64,000 nucleotides of DNA from Cryoendolithus antarcticus (lineage: Eukaryota > Ascomycota > Dothideomycetes > Cladosporiales > Cladosporiaceae), in contig NAJO01000002.1 in NCBI GenBank assembly GCA_002077065.1, positions 434,001-498,000 of the forward strand. Direction: 5' to 3'. This document shows positions 1-10,156 of the stretch, piece by piece. A program made the translations under genes and the position numbers. Each line of letters starts with the position of its first letter. Within the stretch, counting starts at the first letter, position 1. The notes under the pieces are model-generated. The model did no database searches, was not told the origin of the DNA, and worked only from the letters and a program-made list of their open reading frames with translations.

Positions 1-1038
1 CATCAACGCCTGCGCGTGAACACGATCTTCGAGGTAGTCCACTCGAACGGGTTGCAGACTGCCTATGCCGACAAGCACCCCGCATATGATCTTGTTCGTG
101 GCCCCAGTGGCACTGGTCTGACAGTCGGATACTTCCCGGAGATCGCTGCCGTGGCGAACACAGTGGCCGCTACTATCGCCTATGATCAGCTCCACGTCGA
201 TGCTTGGCTCGACTGGATCAAGGCTGCAACGCCAGTCAACACTACTGTGTTCGATGGTCCCTTGACCACTACGCCAGCGCTGTTCGGCGGCAACTTCCAG
301 GCGCTGTCCGTTGCCCAGAAGACAGTGGGCTACAACAATGGTAAAGTTAGCTCCTTAGATCGTCACCCTATACATCGCTGACGTTTGGCAGACTCGCAAA
401 GCTCTTTCAGCCCCGCCATTGTCCGAGCGATGAGCTTCGTCGATGCGTCCATAGGTGCTGTCGTCAACGAGCTTGCAGCCACAGGTCTGCTCGAGGACAC
501 GCTTATAGTCGTGGCATCCAAGCACGGCCAGGCTCCCATCGATCGTCACCTTTACGGCACAGTAGACCCACAACTCATCACGAACCTCACCGGTGTCCCG
601 GTGGCTTTTCAGACCAGCGACGACATTGCTCTGATCTTCCTCGAGAACGCCGCAGATACGGCAACCGCAACTGCTAATCTCCGAGCTCACGCAGCTGAAG
701 GTAAGATTCGCTCAGTCATCTGGGGTGCCAACCTTACTGCTTCCGGCTTCGGCGATCCAGCGACAGATCCTGCTGTCCCAAATATCATTGTACAGCCGGA
801 GCTTGGAATCATCTACACGAATAGTCACGCCAAGGTCGCCGAGCACGGTGGCCTCAGCAGTGACGATCGGCAGGTGGCTTGCTTCGTGAGTAATCCGAGG
901 CTGCGCAAACAGGTGTTCGACGAAAGAGTCGCGACGACGCAGGTTGCTCCTACTGTGCTTCATGCGCTTGGCATTCAGACGAGCTTATTGCAAGGTGCTG
1001 TGCAGGAGGGAACCCAGATCCTGCCGGGGTTCTGGTAG
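1..1038 (+). CDS. Type I phosphodiesterase / nucleotide pyrophosphatase family protein (5'-truncated)
   Basis: C-terminal part of an alkaline-phosphatase-fold hydrolase; the gene begins before the window. Exon 1 (1-340) is joined to exon 2 (392-1038) across a 51-nt intron (341-391) with a split Asp codon. Family marks: an early Lys-His-Pro segment (ADKHPAYD), a KHGQ segment that stands where NPP enzymes have the metal-binding DHGM box, and a later AEHGG with the last metal-ligand His. The ending PTVLHALGI is typical of these proteins in fungi. Members hydrolyse phosphodiester or pyrophosphate bonds and are usually secreted or vacuolar; the signal peptide would lie upstream and is not visible. 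The usual Asp of DHG reads Lys here, so activity may differ. It converges with the SGNH hydrolase gene 258 bp away. The family call is fairly sure; the substrate is unknown. Confidence 0.75.
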
Positions 1039-1296
1039 TTGTAGAAAGATATTCCGCTGAATGAACCACAGAGGGAATATACCGTCTACGCGAAATGCAA
1101 TAAAGGAGAGCAGCGACAGAAATAGAATGCAGATAAGAAAACAAGTGAATCCGCGACCAAGCAGGTGTTTCCAACACACGACAATCGGATATTCCAACTT
1201 AGCCTCGCGCCTTAGCCGTCCCAACCTTCAAATTCCCAACATGCTGTAACGCCGCCCCATCCCCCGTTCGCCTTCCTCTTTCAAGCACCCAAGCTC

Positions 1297-3382
1297 TCAC
1301 GCATCAGGCGCATGCTTAAAGACATGCCTGCCGTCATCACCATAACCCGGCCAAGCGTCAATGCTATCGCGCTTGCTTGATTGTGACGGCGACGGAAAAA
1401 CGTGCTTTTCGTCATCACCATAGCCAGGCCAGTCTTCGATGCCAAACTCACGGCGCTTCGCGAAGTCCACAGCCCGCTTGCCAGCTCCATGGCAGTTGCC
1501 TGTGTCAGCTCCACCAACAGCGAGGAGTGCGTCACCAACACAACTCTTCGTGCCTATAGGAAGCGAGCAAGTCGCGTACCATTGAAATTTGACGTCGCCG
1601 GGAGTCCGCTCGAAGTTCCACGACGTCAAGGCACCGCAGCCAGAAAGCGCATCATGTAGCCCTTCGCCGTTGGCACCGAGCTTGGCGTCGGGAAGGTTCT
1701 TGCCGCGAATCTCGACAGCGTCCCATAAGAATTTGTAGGAGACGTCGCAGCTAACTTCGTTGACTTGTTTGCTCAGCGGCGTCAGTTTGTACTCCCATCC
1801 ATCCGCTGTAGTCAAAGTGGCCCCGAACTTGTAGTTGTGTGGGTTATTGACCGGATCATTGCCATCGCAGCCGTCGATCAGAGCTGCCTGGATACGTCCC
1901 ACACAGTCTGGAGCATCATGAGGAGTCTTAGTGTTGTCGCCAAGCCGTCGGACTGATAGCTCGAGCTCATTGACAGACCCTGCATTGTATGTCACTGTTT
2001 TCGAGTCTTGAGCGCAGAACGCCTTCGCATTATCGACCGCAACATCGCGCGACATGATCCAGTAGTCACCGCTGACACCATGGCACACATTCTGATCCTG
2101 GGAAGGTGTACCGGCAGGAAGACTCGTTTGGCTACCGAGATCTCCGATGTAGGTGTCGAGGACCTTGTCACGGATCACCTCGTGGAGTGCCACCTGTGGA
2201 TGGAACACCTTGACCCTGTTCCCGATGGGTCGCCAGACCACGTCTTGAGCACCTTGACCTTGAGGATCGCCCACGGGCTTGATAGCGTCGAAGAGCGCGT
2301 TCTGAAAGTCAGTGAATGCAGGATAGGTAGCTGCCACATCGATGCTCGCGCTCATGTTGTTGTATGCGTCCTGAAGGATGTTGTCCAATTCCTTGTTTTC
2401 AGGCTCGTTGTATGGGTAATGCCACATCCATAATTTGGGGTTTTGCTGGTTGGGCTCCTTCACTCCAGGCTCGCAGAAGCGGTGACCGTCCAACGCGTCG
2501 TCAATGGGCACGAATTTGACGCCCTCGGAAGAGTGTCGCGATGCAGCTTCGGCGATGGCTTTGTTTAACTGTATGCTCATAGCATTGAATTCTTTGCGAT
2601 TGGCCTGAGTCATCATCGTGTGCTCCTTGCCATCTGGCTTTGGATTGGCTGTACGTGCGAACGTTACAGAGTCGCACTCGTCGGTCTCGGCACTGAAGAA
2701 TTGCGGGAATCCGGTGAGGTACAATTTGAATTTGTCCCCAGAAGGTCCCTTCCGACCACGCTCAAGGACCTTCTTGATGGTGCCGTCGATCCTGTCAGCA
2801 AGAGCCGGGTCGATAAGTTTGTCCCACGTTATCTTCTTCTGCTCATCGCACGTGTACTTCGGTATGCCGCCTCCGGGTATGCTGGTGTCCAATATGCAGT
2901 TGAAGATGATCCCAGGAAAGTTGATATCGTTGCCTCCTACACTCAGAGTGGCCATGCTTGGAGCATCTCCGAATCGCGGTCGAGTTCCTAAAGGTGTCAG
3001 CGTGATCGAATAAAACGACAAAAGCTTACGCACCATATTGCCAGTTCGGCTGACCAGAGGTGTCCTTATCGTAGAATTGATAGGCCTCGACTGCTGCTGT
3101 ATCGGCGCCAGAGCAGACGACGTTGTTGAATAGGTGATCGCCGCTGGGCAGCCGTGCATCTTGGCTGATCAAGACAGGATACGCCTTGTCATAACGGAGG
3201 CAGCGATAACTGTCTGATACATAGTCGCCGGAGCCGACGCCCGACGAATATGAGTCTCCCAGGGCAGTCCACTCAAAGACATCTCTTTGAAGCAGCGTCT
3301 TGATGCTGTCGATCTTCTCTCTCAGTGGCGAGCTCGTGGCAGATGACAGCAGGCCGGCAAAGACAGCTGTTCGTGACCGCAT
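1297..3382 (-). CDS. Secreted SGNH/GDSL-type hydrolase with C-terminal Lys-Arg-flanked peptide repeats
   Basis: Two exons, complement of 1297-2987 and 3034-3382, with a 46-nt intron; 679 residues. A short hydrophobic N-terminus (MRSRTAVFAGLLSS) looks like a signal peptide. The SGNH block I motif ALGDSYSSG carries the nucleophile Ser near residue 47. Block III SVGGNDINF follows the intron, and a block V-like FHPQ lies near residue 390. Such enzymes are esterases or lipases of the GDSL superfamily. The odd part is the last 60 residues: after three Lys-Arg sites come two copies of a 15-residue unit with core WPGYGDD and ending HVF. Lys-Arg sites are cut by the Golgi protease Kex2, so short peptides could be released. 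The start was chosen as the first Met giving a hydrophobic leader. The hydrolase call is firm; substrate and peptide release are not shown. Confidence 0.8.
1318..1458 (-). repeat. Two Kex2-site-preceded peptide repeats in the SGNH hydrolase tail
   Basis: Coding repeat at the extreme C-terminus of the SGNH gene. Unit 1 (1396-1440) and unit 2 (1318-1362) each encode 15 residues of pattern I-[ED]-x-WPGYGDD-x-x-HVF. Lys-Arg pairs are encoded at 1453-1458 (followed by a further Arg), at 1369-1374, and once more upstream (1474-1479). The DNA of the two units differs at several silent positions while the protein core is identical, which suggests selection on the peptide. Confidence 0.8.
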
Positions 3383-4146
3383 GGTGAAGAAATCTAGTAT
3401 GGTAGGAAATGTAGAGTGATCGAAGGATTGCGTTTTCTGTGCAGTGGACTCTAGGAAAGGTTGAGGAGCTTACTGATGGAAAGGAGACTTACCCCGACCG
3501 GCAGTGGCCATTTTATACAGCGTTTATGTTGGTAGTCCTCGAACATAGCTTCCAGAACGATTGCACAGCACCGCTACCCCATCCACCTGGGATGTTCTGA
3601 TGGCTTGGGCTGTGCAGTCCAGGCGCTGACACTTGAACGTATCGAATTCCGGTCCACGTCGTCGATTTGGCGAGGTATCAGCAGCGAGCATGCGGCACAC
3701 ACGCGCGGTATGGGGGCCATACGATGAGGCGAAAAATAACAGGCTTGCATAGCCATCGAGTTGGTGGGCTTGGCAGCGCTACAGTCATGTCTAACTTGCT
3801 TCGAGCGCATACATGAGGCAGCGACCCTTTTAGAGAAGGCTGTGTCCACAGACACTATATGTTGTCTTGGTGCGCCAAGGAATGTTACAGGAAGCAAGCA
3901 AATCCTTGCAAGCTCATTGGCTGCAAGGTGTTTGTATGGCTGCGTTGGCGTTTCCAGAGGCGCCGTGCATAGATTGATACCATGCTCGGGTCTAATTTGG
4001 TACGACGCCACAGAAACGCTCCAGACCGGTTCACTGTGCCGTATGTACTGCTATTCCGATAGCTCAGTATGAGTCGCTGCAACACCGCATACATACAGTG
4101 TCAGATCTTCGCCGCTTCGTTATCGAGCTACCGTCACCACGAGGCA
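3383..4146. other. Intergenic region, divergent promoters
   Basis: About 760 bp between the SGNH gene (leftward) and the ML-domain gene (rightward). It should hold both promoters. Open frames here on either strand have no start context, domain or signal peptide that I can recognise, so no gene is called. Confidence 0.5.
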
Positions 4147-4905
4147 ATGCGTTTTGCTTGGCGAGACCTTGCGCTTGTCGCATTGATGTTAGAAGTCGCT
4201 GGCGCGGCGAGTCCGGTATTTCCTCTATTAGACCAAACGCAACCGGAGGTCGTCAGCAGTGGCCATAATGTGCCTTTACCAGGAGGGACACCATTGCGGC
4301 TTTGTCCGCAGTCGCATTCTTCAGATCTATTCGACATCAGCTCGCTCGAGATCACCAAGCAGCCAGTGTATATGTGAGTATGCAGCACAGTACATTGTCG
4401 ATTTCGATAGAGCTGATCAGACTAGAGAGGATATGTTCAACTTCAATGTATACGGCACTGTTCTCGGTACGTTCGGCCACAACGCGACATTGAACGCGAC
4501 TGTGGATTGCGGCTCGCACTGCGAAATGTACGGCGTGCCGCCTGGCGAGAGGCGTGGCGAACACACGATGCTGGATTTCTGCGCGCTCGTCGACCTCCAA
4601 CAGCCGCTGGAAGGTCGGAAGTCGAACGGCACCTGCATGCCGGAGCCTGGCTATGCTTTAATCACAGCGCCGGGATACGCTTGGGAGTGGGTCTTCCCCT
4701 GGCCGGTAAGTCGTCGATCTAGAACATCTCGAGAATATTTCCTGACGATGTTCAGGGGTGGTTCAACGTTACGTTTGACGCCAAAACTGCCAGTGACGAG
4801 AGAATATTCTGCGTCACTGCGGAGGTCTGCGTAAAGTGGGAGGACTCCAAGAAGAACGACGAGTACAAACAAGGGCCATGGACGAGGTGTGAGTGGCCAT
4901 ACTGA
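4147..4905 (+). CDS. Secreted ML-domain (NPC2-like) lipid-binding protein
   Basis: Three exons, 4147-4373, 4426-4705 and 4756-4905, giving 218 residues. The Met at 4147 opens a clear signal peptide (MRFAWRDLALVALMLEVAGA). The mature part has the ML (MD-2-related lipid recognition) layout: LFDISSLEI near the start, a FNVYGTVLG strand, paired Cys, a Pro-Gly-Tyr strand followed by WEWVFPWP, and a last strand ERIFCVTAEVCV. ML proteins bind sterols or phospholipids; fungal ones include the phosphatidylglycerol/phosphatidylinositol transfer proteins. The first intron has several possible acceptors; the one used (52 nt) keeps the ML frame. A weak third intron near 4889 would change only the last residues. 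ML family likely; the lipid bound is unknown. Confidence 0.62.
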
Positions 4906-5152
4906 TTGACAGTTCCATAGCGTCGATGGCAACCGTCTACATGTGCACGAGGACGAAGTGTAATGTAAAGGCCGCCAGAGCGTCCACAGAAATGCCGCCG
5001 CTTACATAACGCTCCTTTCATCCCCGCCATGGCGTTCGTCAATGATCACCTCGGCCATTGAGCTCCAGACTTCCATGCTGTCACTTAGCTATTCCGTTGC
5101 AGCGCGTTCACAATAATGATGTTCGACATCAAGACTCTCAATCTCCACGGCA

Positions 5153-6920
5153 ATGCCCCAGAAATCGCCCTTCCAGATTGACATTCCTGCCACCGACGTC
5201 CTGAGCTACGTCTTCCCCGAAGGCACACGTCCATCCGACCAGCCGATATGGATCGATGCGGACAACACATTGAACTCGCTATCGCCAGCGCAGCTCCTGC
5301 AATGGGTCAAGCGGCTAGGCGTGGGCCTGGATCGCCTCGGCATAGGCCAAGATGAAGCAGTCATGATGTACAGCAGCAACCACATCTTCATACCTGTCGC
5401 GTATCTCGGTATAGCTGGCTCTGGGCGTATCTTCACGGGATGCAATCCTGCGTACGGCGTCAACGAGACAAAGTTCCAGCTCGAGAATACTGGCGCAAGG
5501 CTTGTGTTCGTCGAGCCGAAGTTCTTGGACATCGTGCTGCAGGCCGCCGACAAAGCGAAGTTTCCCCGCGACAGGATATACCTGTTCGACGACAAGCCAT
5601 TGCAGGCGCAGAATGGAGTGAAAGACTGGCGATCAATGTTGGGTTCTGAGCAGGAGGGTCAAGGGTGGCAATGGCGCCGGATGAGTGCTAGGGACAGCAA
5701 GACCAGGACCGCTGCATTGAATTACTCGTCGGGCACCACGGGACTTCCAAAGGGCGTGCAAATTTCGCATCAGAATGTCATCGCGAACGTGGAGCAGTCT
5801 ATATACATGCGTAATCTCGAGCAACCTGCCGGCGAACCAGCTGCTGAGCGGTGGCTTGGCTTTCTGCCACTGTAGGTGTACTTTCAACGTTTTTCGGCAA
5901 GATAACGATAGCTGACTCTACATGTAGCTATCACGCCTATGGTCAGCTTTGGTCCATCACAGCAGCAGCTATCACTCGCACACCCGTCTACTACATGCGC
6001 GCATTCAACTATGCCGAGTGGCTTTCGCATATCCAGAATCACAGGATCACACACATCCAAACTGCGCCTCCCATCCTTGTCATGCTTGCCAAGCGTCCCG
6101 AGACACAGAAGTACGACCTCAGCTCACTTATCAATGTCCTATGCGGCGCTGCGCCCCTGTCCAAGGAGCTGCAGAATGAAGTCTCGGAGAAGTGCAACCT
6201 GAAAGTCGTGCAGACCTGGGGCATGACCGAGGTCACGTGCTCTTGCCTGCACGTCCCAGGTCACCGAGACGATCGCTCAGGGTCAGTCGGCTTCATTGAC
6301 CCGAACAGTGAAATGAAGCTCATCGACGAGGAAGGCAAGGAAGTTGGGCCGGGAGAGCGCGGAGAGATCCATGTTCGCGGTCCGAACGTGTGCATCGGCT
6401 ATTGGCGCAATGAGAAAGCTACGAAGGAGACATTCGATGACGAAGGCTTCCTGCGCACTGGCGATGTCGCTGTGCGAGATGAGAAAGGATGGTTCTGGAT
6501 CGTCGACCGCAAGAAGGAGCTTATCAAAGTCAAGGGCTTCCAAGTAGCGCCTGCAGAACTCGAGGCTGTCTTATTGGAGCATCCCGATGTTGCAGATGCT
6601 GCTGTGGTCGCTATGCAGGGCGAGCACGAGGAGCTGCCTCGCGCCTACGTCGTTCTCAAAGATGAGTCCAAGGGCAAGGTGACTGAGAAGGACATACAGC
6701 AGTGGACGGCCAAGCAGGTTGCGAAGCATAAGCAACTGACTGGCGGCGTCAAGGTGAGTGACTGTACAAGGTTCCATGTCTGACGTCTCGCTGACCGCTT
6801 TCACAGCTCATCGATGAGGTCCCGAAGTCACCATCCGGCAAGATCCAACGCAAAGTCATGCGCGACATGGTCAAACGTGATGCTGATGAGCTCGCAAGTC
6901 AACCCAAAGCGAAGTTGTAG
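5153..6920 (+). CDS. 4-coumarate-CoA-ligase-like acyl-CoA synthetase, probably peroxisomal
   Basis: Three exons, 5153-5871, 5928-6753 and 6807-6920, giving 552 residues, normal for the ANL (AMP-forming) superfamily. The P-loop-like AMP motif YSSGTTGLPKG lies near residue 185. The TWGMTE motif, the hinge and adenylate motif GFLRTGDVA, and the C-terminal PKSPSGKIQRK with its catalytic Lys are all present. The enzyme would activate a carboxylic acid with ATP and load CoA; fungal paralogs act on aromatic or fatty acids. The protein ends in Ala-Lys-Leu, a good type 1 peroxisomal targeting signal. Introns are 56 and 53 nt with GCTGAC branch sites. An upstream out-of-frame ATGATG at 5116 opens a 21-codon uORF that overlaps the start. 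Family sure, substrate open. Confidence 0.92.
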
Positions 6921-7233
6921 GATCGAACATCACATGTAAACATGCTCGACGTCTGCTGCCAAGCTCCAGCAAGGTACCTTACTGCATAGTGCATTCCTTG
7001 CTTCAAGCCACCATGCTTCGGAATGCTTCTCATGCACGCACTTCGAGGCAAGACGCGCACTCATGCACGCACTTTGGCCACCCTGTCACCTGCCACTTCT
7101 GCTCTTCTGCCACTCACTTCTGCGCTGTAAGTGTGCTCTTCGCCTGGTCTCTTGAGTGTCAGCAGCACCCATCCCCTAATCCATTATTCAACACTCTGCC
7201 ATCCACTCATCACTGATCCAAATCACACAAGCG
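6921..7233. promoter_or_regulatory. Intergenic promoter of the 7234 gene
   Basis: 313 bp between two rightward genes. The last 100 bp are pyrimidine-rich (CCCATCCCCTAATCC and similar), as is common just upstream of fungal start sites. No gene is seen. Confidence 0.4.
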
Positions 7234-8892
7234 ATGCCTCGCAAGCTTATGAAGTTCACCTCGCAACCGAAGTCGCGAACAGAAGCAGCGAGTAAAGCAC
7301 AGCTCACGACCATATGGTGTCAACACATTTTGATCTGGACGTCGTTGTACGTTGCAGCGTGCACGATGTATCTGATCGAGAGCGGCGCAGTCACGTACGC
7401 TATGCTACCGTCCGCGATTTTAATGCTAGCAGCTGTAAGTGTACCTAGGACTCATGCCGAGGAACAAGAATCTGACCACACAGCAGAGCGGCATCACGCT
7501 GATCGCCATTTCGATACATAACGTTATGCTACACAGCCTGTGGCATGCCGACCGCACGAAGTGTGGAGGCAGACTCGGTCCTTGCAGGCCATGTACGAAG
7601 CCTGTATTCTATCTCGCACTGCTCTGCTGGATCGCAGCAGCTGCGTTGAACATGACATTCACATTTCTACGACATCCCTTCTGCTCGTCGAGTCAGGGTC
7701 AGGTCGGGAAAATGTCGATGTTTGACTTCGGCGCGCCGTACTACTTGCACAGGTCGACCATAGGTGCCGCACTTCTGGCTGTGTAGGTTCAGCTGTTAGC
7801 CTGTCCATCCGATTACGTAGAGCGCTGACTCTAGATAGCGCCACAACCTCGCTCTTCGTCGTTCTCCGTCTGAAACACTCCTCCACTACCTCTTGCCACC
7901 TCTTCGGCATTGCCCGCCCACCGCTAGCCTACCTGCCTACATCACGAAAACGAGGAGACTTTGACTTCGATGATCCGCTCACAAAGCACCGGCTCCGCTC
8001 AGACATGTCCTTCAAGTGTCGGTCGACTTCCTCGCTCACTCTTGTGAATTCGTCTGAGTCCTCCAGGAATGATCTATACTTCCTTGCACCAACGAGACCA
8101 GAGAAAGCGTACGGACTGGGGATCTGGGCACCGCAAAGTGATGCGGCCACCACGGCTTCAAGACCCTCATTCCTGGCGGCTAGGCCGTCGTTGAAGACCA
8201 TCAGGAGCTACACGGCGGGTATCGCGAAGGTGCCCGACCCAGAGTCGCCAATGCCAACGTTGCCCGCCTACTTCCCTAGGAAGGTGGATGATCTTGTACG
8301 AGAACCACGTGCTGCGTTACTGAATAGAGGACGAGAGTCACGTAAGACGATCCGCCGTGTGCCACCATCACCTGCGTTGGGATTTGGCGGACTAGGGAGA
8401 TGCGAGTCGCTCTCTAGCGTATACAGTCGAGACGTAAGTGGCCTGAGGACACCCCATCCACTCCCTCCAAGGCCGAGTCCACTGGTCGAGCATTGCGCAA
8501 ACTATGATCACAGCGGAAGGACACACTCGATACAGCCCGCGTCCGATACGAGATGCATGGTGAGCAGTTTTCGGCGCGGTGCCGAGCTATGTCCAAGATC
8601 AGTCAGTGCAAGCAGCAACGCGAGCACGGCGATTGACGATGCAGCCACTTTACAAGCCAGACTACCAAGAGCTTCGAGTCTGTCGAGCATGCACACTAGC
8701 GTCGATCCGGAAGAGCGGGCGCTGGATGTATTGCTGCACTCGCAGTGTGGCCTACGATACGGCTGTCTACACCGTGCGGCTACGGGGAGGGGCGAACTCA
8801 ACGGAATCTGCAGGTGGACGCCGATGGAGGTGAAGCAGCGCAGCCACTGCATCATGACTGGGACGCGACAGAGTGTAGGGATTGCAGTATAA
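7234..8892 (+). CDS. Predicted four-helix membrane protein with long disordered tail
   Basis: Not recognised by name. The likely model is 7234-7434, 7484-7782 and 7821-8892 (523 residues). Four hydrophobic segments lie in the first 200 residues: around IWCQHILIWTSLYVAACTMY, TYAMLPSAILMLAA plus SGITLIAIS, KPVFYLALLCWIAAAALNM, and STIGAALLAV onward. This resembles fungal MARVEL-like membrane proteins. The tail of about 330 residues is rich in Ser, Arg and Pro and is probably cytosolic. The first intron ends in CAGCAG, a NAGNAG acceptor that would add or drop one Gln. The second intron is uncertain: either 38 nt (7783-7820, keeps helix 4) or 71 nt (7764-7834, better branch site). It converges with the PSI gene. 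Confidence 0.55.
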
Positions 8893-8998
8893 AACAGCTA
8901 TTCATGACAGATTCCGTGGCGTTACTATATACAGATAAGCTCGCAGTAGTTGCACATCATAACATCACGGCTTCATCTACCGACTCCCAGACCATGAT

Positions 8999-9651
8999 TC
9001 AAGCCAACAGTCTCGTTCTCGCCGTCACTTCCTCTTGCTCACTGCGCTTCGCAAGATTCGGACCGAACCATGAGTTCTTGCTCGACCGCGACCATGGCTT
9101 GCCTTCCCTTGCGCCGTCGTCCTTGACCTCCACCTCCCAGCCTCGCCACGCGCCAGTCCCGTAAGCCTCGTTCAGCTTTAGCAGCAGCTTGACTATGCCA
9201 TATAGTACGAGCAGCCCGGCGATTGTCGCGAAGATAGTAACAATCACAGCCAAGAGGGATGTCGTCGAGCACCCGCACCCAAGCGCTTTGGTTCTCAGCT
9301 CGAATCTCTCGTCCCGTAACGGGCAACTGACGGCGTTCGAGATCGGGTCGAGCAAGCTGTTAGCTGGAACACATGTGGCGCTCTGGACTTGATGTCAGCG
9401 ATGGATCTCGAAATTATGATGTGATCGCCTTATTGCAAAGCGTGGAGACAGAAGAGATGAGCCTCATCTGCCTTACCGCCGCGGTGGAGTCGTTAAATGT
9501 GGTCAGGCTGGGCCGCATGAAGGGCCGAGGGGCATTGACTTACCGTGGGACACCAGCCGCAACCATGCCTGTTTTGCGTGCAAGAATTGCAGTCAGAGCT
9601 CTTCCAGCAGCCTGACAGCCGGTTGGTGGAAGTATCGATGATGTTGTCCAT
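8999..9651 (-). CDS. PSI-domain single-pass membrane protein
   Basis: Two exons, complement of 8999-9382 and 9544-9651, with a 161-nt intron; 163 residues. Exon 1 encodes most of a PSI (plexin-semaphorin-integrin) Cys knot: CWKSSDCNSC then GCGWCPT. Exon 2 continues ATCVPANS, so the splice restores the usual CGWC-x-x-x-x-CVP spacing. Then comes ERFELRTKALGC, also typical of fungal PSI proteins, and one long hydrophobic helix (LLAVIVTIFATIAGLLVLYG). A charged tail of about 60 residues with an Arg/Lys cluster follows. No signal peptide is seen before the PSI domain; an in-frame stop lies just upstream of the Met, so an upstream coding exon is the alternative. The role of this family in fungi is not established. 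Confidence 0.75.
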
Positions 9652-10156
9652 GGTCGCTTGCTGATGTCACTTGAGCCCCAGTAGCTCTAGACCACTGCGA
9701 TCTGTCAAGGATGAGACAGGCAGGGATAATTGTAATGATGGGACAGTCGTGCGGATGCGTTCTGTATATCTCAAACACCGTGATGTAGGAGAGCTACACT
9801 AGCCGAGCTCAAGCGAGAGCGCCAAGCCCTGGCTGATACAGAAGAGGAGCTCAACTTCATCTAATCCACGCTCCTTCAACGTGGAAACATGTGGCATGGC
9901 TACTGGGCTCACGCATCGGCAGTCTGGTATCAGTATCCGATTAGAAGTAACCGGTGGATCAGCCACGAAGGCGGGTCTTTGGCGCCAGGCCTCCTGTAAG
10001 AGAGTATACCCATCCTCCTTTCCCTCCTACGTCGTAAGTGCTTTTGTGTATCATCAACAAGACGCTTCTTGTCTCTTGCTCTTCCTGAGCGTCCATTCAT
10101 TGTTCCAATCATCCACACTCGTTTCTGTGCAGGGCACATCCTCCTGGCGAGGCAAC
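9652..10156 (+). promoter_or_regulatory. Promoter and probable 5'-UTR intron of the cellobiose dehydrogenase gene
   Basis: 505 bp between divergent genes. GTAAGT at 10034 and a pyrimidine-rich run ending TTTCTGTGCAG at 10132 frame a plausible 99-nt intron just before the start codon at 10157. The frame is open upstream of 10157, so an N-terminal extension cannot be excluded, but the Met at 10157 begins a clean signal peptide. Confidence 0.45.

Noticed and set aside
3574..4011. 145-codon leftward frame between the SGNH and ML genes
   Set aside because: No domain, no signal peptide, and it lies in the expected promoter region with overlapping frames on the other strand.
8434..8480. Possible third intron (GTAAGT at 8436) in the four-helix membrane protein gene
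   Set aside because: The frame is open through it and the candidate acceptor would give only about 44 nt, so it is not used in the model.
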